This document shows, one piece after another, positions 33,831 to 40,786 of a stretch of DNA of 40,786 nt. This stretch comes from an uncultured Erythrobacteraceae bacterium (GTDB taxonomy: Bacteria > Pseudomonadota > Alphaproteobacteria > Sphingomonadales > Sphingomonadaceae). The stretch is from positions 1-40,786 of the forward strand of contig CATMNW010000001.1 of NCBI GenBank assembly GCA_950071875.1. The letters run 5' to 3'. Positions within the stretch are counted from its first letter, which is position 1. Every line of letters starts with the position of its first letter. The notes beneath the pieces are model-generated. The model searched no databases. It was not told the origin of the DNA and was given only the letters and a program-made list of their open reading frames with translations. The position numbers and the translations under genes are program-made.

Positions 33831-34655
33831 TCATGCGCTCCCCGGCTCCGGCTGCGTGCCGGTACGCGTAATAGGTCGATGGGTTACCTGGTCGCGGATC
33901 GGAGCGTCGCCATAGCGCGATGCCCAGTTGGGCTCGCCAGCGCGGATCGCGGTGGCAGACCGGGCATCGGGATCAAAACGCAGTGTCACCAGAATAGGTG
34001 CGCTCCATTCGCCCCTGTTGCGGAACCGGATGTTCCTGAACCGCGCCGCGTCCATCGTGAAGCGCCGCAGCAATGCCGCCGCGGGGCTTGCGACGGTTGC
34101 CATCTCATACCCCGGTCTGGCGATTACCGCAATCGGTACGCTCGACGCGATCCTCCGCCATTGGCGCCACTTGTGAAATGTCGCGAGATTATCGGAGCCC
34201 ATCAGCCACACGAAATCCCGCTTCGGATAGCGCGCCTGCAACGCCGCGATCGTATCGCACGTATAGCGCGTGCCCAGCTCCCTCTCGATCGCCGTGACCC
34301 GGATCGGTGCCCGGCGCGCCTGCTCGACGGCCGAGCGATAGCGCGCATCGAGCGGCGCCATACCCTTTGCAGATTTTAATGGGTTGCCGGGCGAAACCAG
34401 CCACCAGACCTCGTCGAGGCCCAGCGCGCGCATGGCGAACAGCGAGATACGCCGGTGCCCGCCGTGCGCAGGATTGAAACTTCCGCCCAGCAATCCGACT
34501 CGCGGCCGGGCGCGCCGGGGCCGTGACGACGCGCCCTGAAAAGGGGGGAATCGCGATTGCGAGGGAGGAGGCCGGAGCGAATCGGTCAAGCGAGCCGAAA
34601 CACTCGGGATTGGGTCCGGTTCCCGAAAATTAAGGTTAATGACAGAATTTTTCAC
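33831..34655 (-). CDS. nadD: Nicotinate-nucleotide adenylyltransferase
   Basis: A 274-residue enzyme making deamido-NAD. VGLLGGSFNPAHGGHRRISL is the nucleotide-binding GGSFNPxHxGH motif (about 53-72). LVSPGNPLKSAKGM, TCDTIAALQARYPKRDFVWL and MGSDNLATFHKWRQW follow. The C-terminal ISxTxIR-like motif reads ARSATAIRAG. The reading frame begins at GTG 34655 and gives an unusual 50-residue Pro/Arg-rich N-terminal extension; no other good start is seen before the catalytic core, so the true start is uncertain. Divergent from the M23 gene at 34769; 34656-34768 must carry promoters for both. Confidence 0.93.
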   Translation of the reverse strand: MKNSVINLNFREPDPIPSVSARLTDSLRPPPSQSRFPPFQGASSRPRRARPRVGLLGGSFNPAHGGHRRISLFAMRALGLDEVWWLVSPGNPLKSAKGMAPLDARYRSAVEQARRAPIRVTAIERELGTRYTCDTIAALQARYPKRDFVWLMGSDNLATFHKWRQWRRIASSVPIAVIARPGYEMATVASPAAALLRRFTMDAARFRNIRFRNRGEWSAPILVTLRFDPDARSATAIRAGEPNWASRYGDAPIRDQVTHRPITRTGTQPEPGSA

Positions 34656-34768
34656 AGTTCATCGTAGCCACACTTCGACTCATCCTGTCGGGCGGCCGGG
34701 TGATTCGACCGCTCCCGGCCCGCTTGCTAGCCCCCCAACAGGGACCGGACATACGGTTAGGGGTTGCA

Positions 34769-35968
34769 TTGACACATCACACGGAACAGCGCGTCACGTG
34801 GGCGCAGCGCATGGAACTTTGGTTTCCCGAGCGTGAGTTTTTCATGCGTTCGCACGGCCAGGTTCGTTTCATCAAGATCAGTTCGCGGCTCCAGAAGACG
34901 GCGGTCGCACTGACGCTGATCGTCGCACTGGCGGTGATCGCCGGCATGGGGACGATGAGCTTCCTGCAATGGCGATCGAGCGTGGAGCGCGTTTCGCTGC
35001 TCGAACGCGAAGCCGATGTCGCCACGTCGGAAGAACGCCTCAACGCCTATCGCGCCAATCTGGGCGAAGTGACGCAGGATCTTGAGAAGCGGCAGGACTT
35101 CATCGAGGAAATGATGAAGGTGGTTCCCGCCGACGCGATCCAGGAAAGCACGGTTACCGATAGCTCGGACGAGACCGCCGACATGGTCGAGAAAGTCTCC
35201 ATGGCCGTGCCCGAAGCGGCCGCACTGGCGAAGATCGAGGCGCGCCAGCTGGTCTTCGTCGAAGGACTGACCCGCTATGCGGACAACCGTTCGAAACAGG
35301 CGATGTGGGCGCTCAACGAGCTCGGGCTCGACCCCAAGCAGATCCTCGCCACCGCCGAAAAGTCGGCGCGCGGCGGGCCGTTCGAAGCCGTCTTCGGCGA
35401 AGGCGACGAAATCGATCCGCGCTTCGAGCGGCTCGGCCTCAGCCTCGCGCGGATGGCCACGCTGGAAGAGACGCTCGAAGGCGTGCCGCAGCTTCGCCCG
35501 ACCGATACGCCCGCGGCAAACTCCTCTTTCGGTTATCGCCGCGATCCGTTTACCGGACGCGCTGCCATGCACCGCGGGCTCGATTTCCCGGGCCCGCGCG
35601 GCGCGCCGATCTACGCCGCCGCGCGCGGAACGGTGACCTTCGTCGGGCAAAAGGGCGGCTATGGTAACGCGGTTGAAATCAGCCACGGGCAGGGGCTGTT
35701 AACCCGCTACGGCCACATGTCGCGTTTTGAGGCGAAGGTGGGTGACCGGGTTGAAGCAGGCACGGTTATCGGCGCTATTGGCAGCACGGGTCGATCGACC
35801 GGCCCGCACCTGCATTTCGAGGTTCGAGTGAACGGCACAGCAGTCAATCCGCGCACATTCTTGGAGTTAGCCCCTGATGTTCTCAAAAAAGCACGCAGAA
35901 ACCCCACCGCCGCCGCCGCCCAGCGCGCCGGCGCGGCCCGCAGCGCCGAAGGCAAGTCCCGTGGCTAA
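34769..35968 (+). CDS. M23-family peptidoglycan endopeptidase (active LytM domain)
   Basis: 399 residues from TTG 34769, with AGGGG 5 nt upstream. The first in-frame ATG downstream is at 34811. A short cytoplasmic part precedes one membrane helix, TAVALTLIVALAVIAGMGTM (about 45-64). A coiled coil (about 75-125) follows, then a LytM domain from about 250. All zinc ligands are present: HRGLDFPGP (His and Asp) and HLHFEVR (second His of H-x-H), with YGHMS between. It is an anchored periplasmic cell-wall hydrolase. Its last 92 nt overlap the bactofilin gene in another frame, a partnership known from bactofilin/M23 pairs in cell-shape control. Confidence 0.9.
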   Translation: MTHHTEQRVTWAQRMELWFPEREFFMRSHGQVRFIKISSRLQKTAVALTLIVALAVIAGMGTMSFLQWRSSVERVSLLEREADVATSEERLNAYRANLGEVTQDLEKRQDFIEEMMKVVPADAIQESTVTDSSDETADMVEKVSMAVPEAAALAKIEARQLVFVEGLTRYADNRSKQAMWALNELGLDPKQILATAEKSARGGPFEAVFGEGDEIDPRFERLGLSLARMATLEETLEGVPQLRPTDTPAANSSFGYRRDPFTGRAAMHRGLDFPGPRGAPIYAAARGTVTFVGQKGGYGNAVEISHGQGLLTRYGHMSRFEAKVGDRVEAGTVIGAIGSTGRSTGPHLHFEVRVNGTAVNPRTFLELAPDVLKKARRNPTAAAAQRAGAARSAEGKSRG

Positions 35969-36464
35969 GGGCGGTTCCTCCTCGGGCAGCTTCTCGGTGC
36001 TGGGTGCGGACGTCACCATCACCGGAAACATCAGCGCAACCACCGAACTGCATATCGACGGTACGGTCGAAGGCGACATCGACTGCGCTTCGCTGGTGCA
36101 GGGCGACGGCAGCCAGATCACGGGCGAAGTAACCGCCGAGACCGCCCGGCTGGCCGGTCGTGTCGATGGTTCGATCCATGCACGCGAGCTGGTGATCCTG
36201 CGCAGCGCGACGATCAACGGCGATGTGCATTACGAAGCGCTCACCGTGGAACAGGGCGCCGCGGTGCAGGGCCGTTTCGCACCGCGCGACGCCGCCCCGC
36301 CCAAGGCGAGCGCATCCAGCAATACTGCGTCTTCCTCAACCACCGGCAGCGCGACCTCTTCGTCGACTACCGCGGATCTCGGCATTTCGCCGTTCTCTTC
36401 GGACAACGACAGCGACACGGACCGCGCGAGCGCCAGCGCGAGCAATACCTCGAACTACTACTGA
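35877..36464 (+). CDS. Bactofilin (polymer-forming cytoskeletal protein)
   Basis: A 195-residue protein. A Pro-rich disordered N-terminus (PPPPPPSAPARPAAP) is followed by a bactofilin beta-helix core at about 38-140: SVLGADVTITGNISATTELH, IDGTVEGDIDC, GRVDGSIHARELVILRSATI and NGDVHYEALTVEQGAAVQGR. The Ser/Thr/Asp-rich tail ends in NTSNYY. Bactofilins assemble into filaments without nucleotide and organise cell-wall enzymes. The start is ATG 35877 inside the upstream M23 gene, so expression of the two is coupled. The Pro-rich tail is encoded by the same DNA as the M23 C-terminus. Confidence 0.93.
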   Translation: MFSKKHAETPPPPPPSAPARPAAPKASPVAKGGSSSGSFSVLGADVTITGNISATTELHIDGTVEGDIDCASLVQGDGSQITGEVTAETARLAGRVDGSIHARELVILRSATINGDVHYEALTVEQGAAVQGRFAPRDAAPPKASASSNTASSSTTGSATSSSTTADLGISPFSSDNDSDTDRASASASNTSNYY

Positions 36465-36489
36465 GTTACCGGCCACGGTCGGGAGGGAA

Positions 36490-36526
36490 GCGGGAGCGCG
36501 CCGTTGGATCGCGGCGTCGCTCCCGC
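36490..36526 (+). terminator. Bidirectional-type hairpin between bactofilin and acyl-CoA ligase genes
   Basis: GCGGGAGCG (36490-36498) pairs perfectly with CGCTCCCGC (36518-36526). The inner bases CGCCG (36499-36503) and CGGCG (36512-36516) extend the stem past a single bulged T. It lies in the short gap between two convergent genes and would stop transcription from both sides, although no T-tract is present on either strand. Confidence 0.75.
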
Positions 36527-36543
36527 AGTGCATTCGGGACCGG

Positions 36544-38226
36544 TCAGTCGCCCAGGACTTCCTGCCGCAGCGCCTTGCGATCGAGCTTGCCGACCAGCGT
36601 GACAGGTAGTTCCTGGCGGATCACCACTTCGTCGACCCGCTCGTGCTTGCCGACGCGGGAATTGAGCCAGTCGCGCAAAGCCTCCGCGCTCGGCGCGCGG
36701 ACATCGGGCTGCAAGGTCGCATAGGCGCGCGGCACTTCGCCATGATAATCGTCGGGCACGCCGATCACCAGCACGTCGCGGATTGCCGGATTTTCCTGCA
36801 GCACGTCTTCCACCTGGCTGGGGAAGACCTTGAACCCGCCGACAGCGATCATGTCCTTGATCCGGTCGACGATCTCCACGAACCCATCCGCATCGATCTG
36901 GGCGACATCGCCCGTGCGCAGCCATTTGCGGCCCTGATGTTCGATAAACACCTCGGCATCGGCATCGGGCAGGTTCCAGTAACCTTGCATGATCTGCGGG
37001 CCATTGATCGCCAACTCGCCCGGCTCACCCTCTGGGGCAAGCTTGGTCGGGTCTTCCTTGTCGAGCAGCAGCAGGCGGGTTTGCGCCAGCACCTGCCCGA
37101 TCGTGCCGTGCTTGCGCATCGCGACGTAGGGATTGGCGGAGACCACGCCCGAACTCTCGGTCAGGCCGTAGCCTTCGACCAGCCGAACGCCCGATACCTT
37201 CTCCCACTTCTCTCGCAACGTGTTGGAGAGCGGCGCGCCGCCCGAGATGCAGATTTTCAGGTTCGAAAAGTCGGTCTGGCCGACCTTCGGATGATCCAGG
37301 AGCGCCTGAAACATCGTCGGCACACCCGGAAAGCCGGTGACGCGCGCACGCTTGAGCGTCGCCAGCACGTCGCCCGCCTCGAAGCGCGGGACCATCGCGA
37401 TGGTCGCACCGCGCACGACGCTGCGGTTGAGCACACAGGTGTTGGCGAAGACATGGAACAGCGGCAGCGCGCCCATGATCACGTCGGGGTCCTTGCGGTC
37501 GAACGGGTCGATCGCGTTGACCTGCTGCGCGTTCGCGGCGAGGTTCGCATGGCTGAGCATTGCGCCCTTGGGGCGCCCGGTGGTGCCGCCGGTATACTGG
37601 AGCAGCGCGATCTCCTCGGGCGCAATGTCGAGTGCGCGCGGTTCGCTGTGCGGCAACAGTTCTTTCCAGTCGACGATCGCCTTGCCGTCGCTCGTCCCGT
37701 ACGCCGGCTTCGCGACTGCGTCGCGGCGGAACAGCCTGAGGCCGAGCGCCTTGAGCGGCGGCAACATGCTGGCAAGCTTGCCGACGACCAGCGTCTGGAG
37801 CGAGGACTGGTCGAGCACGGCAGCAGCCGTGTCGAACAGCTGCTTCGCATCGACCGTCACCAGCAGGCGGGTGCCCGAATCCTCGACCTGGTGCGCCAGT
37901 TCCTCGACCGAATAGAGCGGCGAGAAATTGACGACGGTCGCCCCGGCCATCATCGCCCCATAATAGGCGGACAGGTAAATGGGCACATTGGGCAGGAACA
38001 GCCCGACGCGGTCGCCGCGCCCGATGCCGCGTTCCTGCAGGCCCGCGGCGAAGCGTCGCGCCTCGGCGTGCATCGCCTGGTAGCTCAGCTTGCGGCCGAG
38101 AAATTCGATCAGCGTCCGCTGCGGATGCGCATCGACCGCGCGCCCGAACAGGGCAGGCATGGTGGTCGATTCGATCTCTGTGTCCCACGGACTGGGGTGG
38201 TGATAGGGGAGCTTGCTTACATCCAT
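36544..38226 (-). CDS. Long-chain fatty-acid-CoA ligase (FadD-type)
   Basis: A 560-residue acyl-adenylate-forming enzyme. It has the AMP-binding loop LLQYTGGTTGRPKGAMLSHA (about 208-227), GALPLFHVFANT, the VEGYGLTESSGVVSANP motif (about 350-366), WLRTGDVAQIDADGFVEIVD (about 430-449), the hinge RIKDMIAVGGFKVFPSQVE and the C-terminal lysine in LVGKLDRKALR. It activates fatty acids as CoA thioesters, at the membrane. It belongs with the FadD group by its AYYGAMMAGATVVNFSPLYS segment. It sits downstream of trcR with an 82-nt gap and has no polysaccharide-related role that I can see. Confidence 0.93.
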   Translation of the reverse strand: MDVSKLPYHHPSPWDTEIESTTMPALFGRAVDAHPQRTLIEFLGRKLSYQAMHAEARRFAAGLQERGIGRGDRVGLFLPNVPIYLSAYYGAMMAGATVVNFSPLYSVEELAHQVEDSGTRLLVTVDAKQLFDTAAAVLDQSSLQTLVVGKLASMLPPLKALGLRLFRRDAVAKPAYGTSDGKAIVDWKELLPHSEPRALDIAPEEIALLQYTGGTTGRPKGAMLSHANLAANAQQVNAIDPFDRKDPDVIMGALPLFHVFANTCVLNRSVVRGATIAMVPRFEAGDVLATLKRARVTGFPGVPTMFQALLDHPKVGQTDFSNLKICISGGAPLSNTLREKWEKVSGVRLVEGYGLTESSGVVSANPYVAMRKHGTIGQVLAQTRLLLLDKEDPTKLAPEGEPGELAINGPQIMQGYWNLPDADAEVFIEHQGRKWLRTGDVAQIDADGFVEIVDRIKDMIAVGGFKVFPSQVEDVLQENPAIRDVLVIGVPDDYHGEVPRAYATLQPDVRAPSAEALRDWLNSRVGKHERVDEVVIRQELPVTLVGKLDRKALRQEVLGD

Positions 38227-38308
38227 GTAAGCCTGATGCAGGGGTGCGGCCCCGCCCGCAAGTGTTAGCTGGGCGAGGCGTGCAAGATTCCCGTTCTTCG
38301 CGGGGTGC

Positions 38309-39052
38309 TTATTCTTCGTCGGAGGCGGGGCCGGTGTCGACCGGCGCGCCGCTTAGCTGCTCTTCCTCGCTCGCGCGCTTGGCTTCGAGCCATGCAGCGG
38401 CTTCGGCTTCCTGCGCGGCTTCGGCAGCGGCTTTTTCGTTGTCGTCACGTTCGCGCCGCAGTTCCTCGATCAGCTTGGCCTTGTCGCTCGCCTCGACGGC
38501 AGGATCGGCGGCGGCGTTTTCGAGACCGGCCTTCTTGGCCGCGGCCTTGACCACCGCGTCGAGCTCGCGCTGCGAGCACAGGCCCAGCGTCACCGGGTCC
38601 TTCGGCTGGATGTTCTGGATGTTCCAGTGGCTGCGATCGCGCACCGCGCCGATCGTGTTGCGGGTCGTACCGATCAGCTTGGAGATCTGTGCGTCGGTCA
38701 CTTCGGGGTGGTTGCGCAGGATCCACGCAATCCCGTCGGGCTTGTCCTGCCGCTTGGAAACAGGCGTATAGCGCGGGCCCTTGGTGCGGGTGACGTCGGC
38801 TGGAGCCTTCTGCATCTTGAGGCTGTAGGAACTGTCGGCCTGGCCGCGCTCGATTTCTTCCTGCGTCAGCTCGCCGGCATAGACCGGATCGCGCCCGGTA
38901 TACTTGCTGCCCGCCAGATCGTCGGCCATGGCCTGCACTTCGAGGATATGGAGCCCGCAGAACTCGGCGATCTGCTCGAAGCTGAGCCCGGTGTTGTCGA
39001 CCAGCCAGGTGGCGGTCGCGTGGGGCATCAACGGGGTCGGTTGGTCGGCCAT
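38309..39052 (-). CDS. trcR: Cell-cycle transcriptional regulator TrcR (DUF1013)
   Basis: 247 residues from ATG 39052; ATG 39061 is three codons upstream but has its AGG directly abutting, while the same AGG is 9 nt from 39052. ADQPTPLMPHATATWLVDNT and LSFEQIAEFCGLHILEVQAM form the first helix-turn-helix region. PDGIAWILRNHPEVTDAQIS and KLIGTTRNTIGAVRDRSHWN form the second. The family is restricted to Alphaproteobacteria, where it is recalled as an RNA-polymerase-associated cell-cycle regulator. The acidic, Ala-rich C-terminus (about 185-247) is probably coiled coil and then disordered. It is the best taxonomic marker in the window. Confidence 0.92.
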   Translation of the reverse strand: MADQPTPLMPHATATWLVDNTGLSFEQIAEFCGLHILEVQAMADDLAGSKYTGRDPVYAGELTQEEIERGQADSSYSLKMQKAPADVTRTKGPRYTPVSKRQDKPDGIAWILRNHPEVTDAQISKLIGTTRNTIGAVRDRSHWNIQNIQPKDPVTLGLCSQRELDAVVKAAAKKAGLENAAADPAVEASDKAKLIEELRRERDDNEKAAAEAAQEAEAAAWLEAKRASEEEQLSGAPVDTGPASDEE

Positions 39053-39098
39053 TGTGGTCATCCTGAAAGTGTGCGCCCCGCATCATGGCGAGGGCCGG

Positions 39099-39130
39099 AA
39101 AAGACAAGGGCCGCCCCTTTCGGAGCGGCC
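39099..39130 (-). terminator. Intrinsic terminator downstream of the lipid glycosyltransferase gene
   Basis: On the minus strand GGCCGCTCC-GAAA-GGGGCGGCC forms a strong stem with one mismatch and a tetraloop, followed by CTTGTCTTTT (39099-39108). This matches a rho-independent terminator for the gene ending at 39221 and would separate it from trcR. A smaller palindrome ATCAC-TTAG-GTGAT lies at 39140-39153. Confidence 0.8.
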
Positions 39131-39159
39131 GCTTCCCCTATCACTTAGGTGATGGCGGG

Positions 39160-39225
39160 CCTGACGGCAAGGTGATTGGCACTCTGGCGAGATTCGCCGC
39201 CAGACGATCGGGTCTTGCCGTCAGG
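39160..39225 (-). repeat. 12-bp perfect inverted repeat with nested hairpin across a stop codon
   Basis: CCTGACGGCAAG (39160-39171) and CTTGCCGTCAGG (39214-39225) are exact reverse complements 42 nt apart. Between them TCTGGCG and CGCCAGA (near 39184-39203) form an inner 7-bp stem. The outer arm covers the last codons and the TGA of the glycosyltransferase gene. It may stabilise the 3' end of the transcript or act with the terminator just downstream. Confidence 0.7.
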
Positions 39226-40294
39226 GGGTTAGGCACTCGCCGTCGAACTCCTCCAGCCCGGCGAGGAACTGCGCGGTCGCCGCTTCCCAGCTGAACGCCT
39301 TGCCGAATTCGGCGCAAGCCTGCGAATCGCGCGAGAGTGCAGCGGCAATCGCCTCGTCCAGATTTTCGCTCATCGCGCCGACCTCGTCGGTCAGGATGTC
39401 GCGTGGGCCGGGCACGGGATACGCAGCCACCGGGGTGCCGCAGGCCAGCGCCTCGATCATCACCAGGCCGAACGTGTCGGTCTTGCTCGGGAAGACGAAG
39501 ACGTCCGCATCGGCATAGCAGCGCGCCAGATCCTCTCCGCCCCGCTTGCCGAGAAACACCGCGTCGGGATAGCGCACTTCCAGATCGCTGCGCGCCGGGC
39601 CATCGCCGACGATCACCTTGGTGCCCGGCTGGCTGGTCTTCAGAAAAGCCTCGAGGTTCTTCTCCACCGCGACGCGCCCTACATAGAGCTGGATCGGTCG
39701 GCGCAAGCCTTCGTAATCGGCGCAAGCGCCTGCATCGGGATGGAAGAGCTCCAGATCGACCCCGCGCCCCCAGTGGTGCAGCCGGGTGAGGCCCTGCGCG
39801 CGCAGTTCCTCACGGATGCTCTCGGTTGCCACCATCACGCGCTGCGCGGGACGATGGAACCAGCGGATATAGGGCCAGAAGGCATCGGGCGGCAGGTAGG
39901 TACGGCGCGATACGTAATCGGGAAACTGGGTGTGATAGGCGGTGGTGAACGGCACCGCCTTGGTCATGCAATACCGCCTTGCCGACAGACCCAGCGGCCC
40001 TTCGGTGGCGATATGTACCGCGTCGGGCTGCAATTTCGCCAGCCGCCGCCCCACGGTGCCGGGCATGGTCAGCGCGAGGCGGATTTCGGGATAGGTGGGG
40101 CACGGCACCGAAGGGTACTGATCGGGCGTGATCACATCGACCTGCAGACCGTTCTTGCGCAGGATATCGCAGGTAGTGGTCAGCGTGCGGACCACTCCGT
40201 TCATCTGCGGATGCCATGCGTCGCTGACGATCGCGATCGATTTTGGAGGGGCCCCGACCAAGTCAGCTAGCCCGCCAGCTTCCTGCAGCAGCAT
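39221..40294 (-). CDS. Lipid glycosyltransferase, GT4 (Agt-like)
   Basis: 357 residues from ATG 40294, which overlaps the upstream stop as TGATG; a longer upstream reading lies inside that gene. SIAIVSDAWHPQMNGVVRTL is the N-terminal nucleotide-sugar GT4 motif. VHIATEGPLGLSARRYCMTK and FTTAYHTQFPDYVSRRTYLP follow. The C-terminal domain has QLYVGRVAVEKNLEAFLKTS, VIVGDGPARSDLE and the donor motif SKTDTFGLVMIEALACGTPV (about 277-296). This is the pattern of diacylglycerol glycosyltransferases and mannosyltransferases. Next to a metallophosphoesterase it recalls the plcP-agt operon, in which Agt glycosylates diacylglycerol during phosphate starvation. The exact sugar is not readable from sequence. 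Confidence 0.8.
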   Translation of the reverse strand: MLLQEAGGLADLVGAPPKSIAIVSDAWHPQMNGVVRTLTTTCDILRKNGLQVDVITPDQYPSVPCPTYPEIRLALTMPGTVGRRLAKLQPDAVHIATEGPLGLSARRYCMTKAVPFTTAYHTQFPDYVSRRTYLPPDAFWPYIRWFHRPAQRVMVATESIREELRAQGLTRLHHWGRGVDLELFHPDAGACADYEGLRRPIQLYVGRVAVEKNLEAFLKTSQPGTKVIVGDGPARSDLEVRYPDAVFLGKRGGEDLARCYADADVFVFPSKTDTFGLVMIEALACGTPVAAYPVPGPRDILTDEVGAMSENLDEAIAAALSRDSQACAEFGKAFSWEAATAQFLAGLEEFDGECLTP

Positions 40295-40786
40295 CAGGCG
40301 ACCGCGCGCGCGCTGCTTTCGTCGTCGGCCTGTTGCTGCGGAACGTCGGGGGAAGTGCGCCGTGCGATCTCGTCCGGCCAGTGGAGGATTTCCATCCGCC
40401 CGTCGAAATGCTCGACCAGCGCGTTGCAGCCTTCCACCCAGTCGCCGTCGTTCCAGTATTCGACCTGGCGGCCCTGATGGGTGAACATGCGGTGCTCGGC
40501 GGTATGGATATGGCCGCACACGACTCCGTCCACGCCGCGCTCTCCGGCAGCGCGGGCCACGACTTCCTCATATTTCGAGATGAACTCGACCGCATTCTTC
40601 ACCTTGTTCTTGGCCGCCTTCGACAGCGACCAGTAGGGCATTCCCAAAGCCTTTCGAGCGGAATTGACCCACCCGTTCAAGGCCATCGTCAGGTGATAGG
40701 CGGTGTCGCCGACGAAGGCGAGCCACCTGTGGGTAAGCATGATCGTATCGAATTCGTCGCCATGCAGCACCATCAGCCGGCGGCCG
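40294..40786 (-). CDS. Metallophosphoesterase, PlcP-like phospholipase C or LpxH-like hydrolase (5' end missing)
   Basis: The C-terminal 163 or so residues of a calcineurin-type phosphoesterase, continuing past the right edge. RRLMVLHGDEFDTIMLTHRW contains a metal-binding HGDEFD, and VDGVVCGHIHTAEHRMF the GHIH metal site. YWNDGDWVEGCNALVEHFDG is typical of the proteins annotated UDP-2,3-diacylglucosamine diphosphatase, among which I recall the alphaproteobacterial PlcP. PlcP hydrolyses phospholipids to diacylglycerol. The stop overlaps the start of the lipid glycosyltransferase, which supports PlcP-Agt rather than lipid A synthesis. The N-terminal metal-binding motifs lie outside the window, so the choice between the two remains open. 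Confidence 0.8.
   Translation of the reverse strand, partial: GRRLMVLHGDEFDTIMLTHRWLAFVGDTAYHLTMALNGWVNSARKALGMPYWSLSKAAKNKVKNAVEFISKYEEVVARAAGERGVDGVVCGHIHTAEHRMFTHQGRQVEYWNDGDWVEGCNALVEHFDGRMEILHWPDEIARRTSPDVPQQQADDESSARAVA

Noticed and set aside
30192..34379. A 1395-codon open frame on the plus strand opposite the S41 protease, EnvC-like, rlmH, rsfS and nadD genes
   Set aside because: It is antisense to at least five genes with recognisable proteins; its Arg/Gly/His-rich translation shows no domain and reflects GC-rich codon bias that removes stops from the opposite frame.
36643..38268. A 541-codon plus-strand frame opposite the acyl-CoA ligase
   Set aside because: The ligase has all AMP-binding motifs on the minus strand; the opposite frame is a composition shadow.

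Overview
The window looks like the chromosome of a GC-rich alphaproteobacterium, most likely Sphingomonadales (Erythrobacter-type). This rests on a TrcR/DUF1013 cell-cycle regulator, a GTA-type spike base protein, Coq7, and the housekeeping run nadD-rsfS-rlmH-envC-like-S41 protease-dsbB. The assignment comes from protein families recognised by eye; no search was run.

Left edge (1-2301). A minus-strand gene starts as a UDP-GlcNAc 2-epimerase (WecB) and, at a shared LTDSGG motif, continues in frame as queuine tRNA-ribosyltransferase (Tgt). This is either an assembly chimera or a remarkable fusion. Divergent from it are two overlapping genes: a small GTA-type head-spike base protein and a predicted LamG/jelly-roll spike or fibre protein.

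Polysaccharide locus (2500-28530, all plus strand, 22 genes, many with 1-11 nt overlaps). It encodes a Wzx/Wzy-type exopolysaccharide or capsule system. Export and length control are an outer-membrane lipoprotein (Wza-like), a tyrosine autokinase/copolymerase (Wzc-like) and a Wzx flippase. There are two different polymerase candidates, a Wzy_C/ligase type and an EpsG type. Seven clear glycosyltransferases and one probable one are present. A three-gene module (GNAT, short-LbH/3,4-ketoisomerase fusion, DegT aminotransferase) is typical of dTDP-3-acylamino-3,6-dideoxyhexose. There is also a CapD/PseB-like SDR and an asparagine-synthase-like amidotransferase. Decorating enzymes are an acyltransferase-3 and two unrelated sulfotransferases, the second in markedly AT-rich DNA. 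No initiating phosphoglycosyltransferase and no rmlA/rmlB are in the window, so the system is completed elsewhere. The expected product is an acylated, probably sulfated, amino-sugar-containing polymer.

Housekeeping block (28527-34655, minus). A secreted hypothetical protein, coq7, dsbB, an S41 C-terminal processing protease, an EnvC-like degenerate LytM protein, rlmH, rsfS and nadD. Divergent from nadD are an active-type M23 endopeptidase and a bactofilin whose reading frames overlap by 92 nt (34769-36464), a cell-shape pair.

Right edge (36490-40786). A strong terminator hairpin separates the bactofilin from a convergent long-chain acyl-CoA ligase. trcR follows, then a pair resembling the PlcP phospholipase C / Agt lipid glycosyltransferase of phosphate-stress lipid remodelling. 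The plcP-like gene runs off the right edge, and agt ends in an elaborate nested hairpin. No tRNA, rRNA, CRISPR array or insertion sequence was seen, and no gene-free stretch exceeds about 210 nt.
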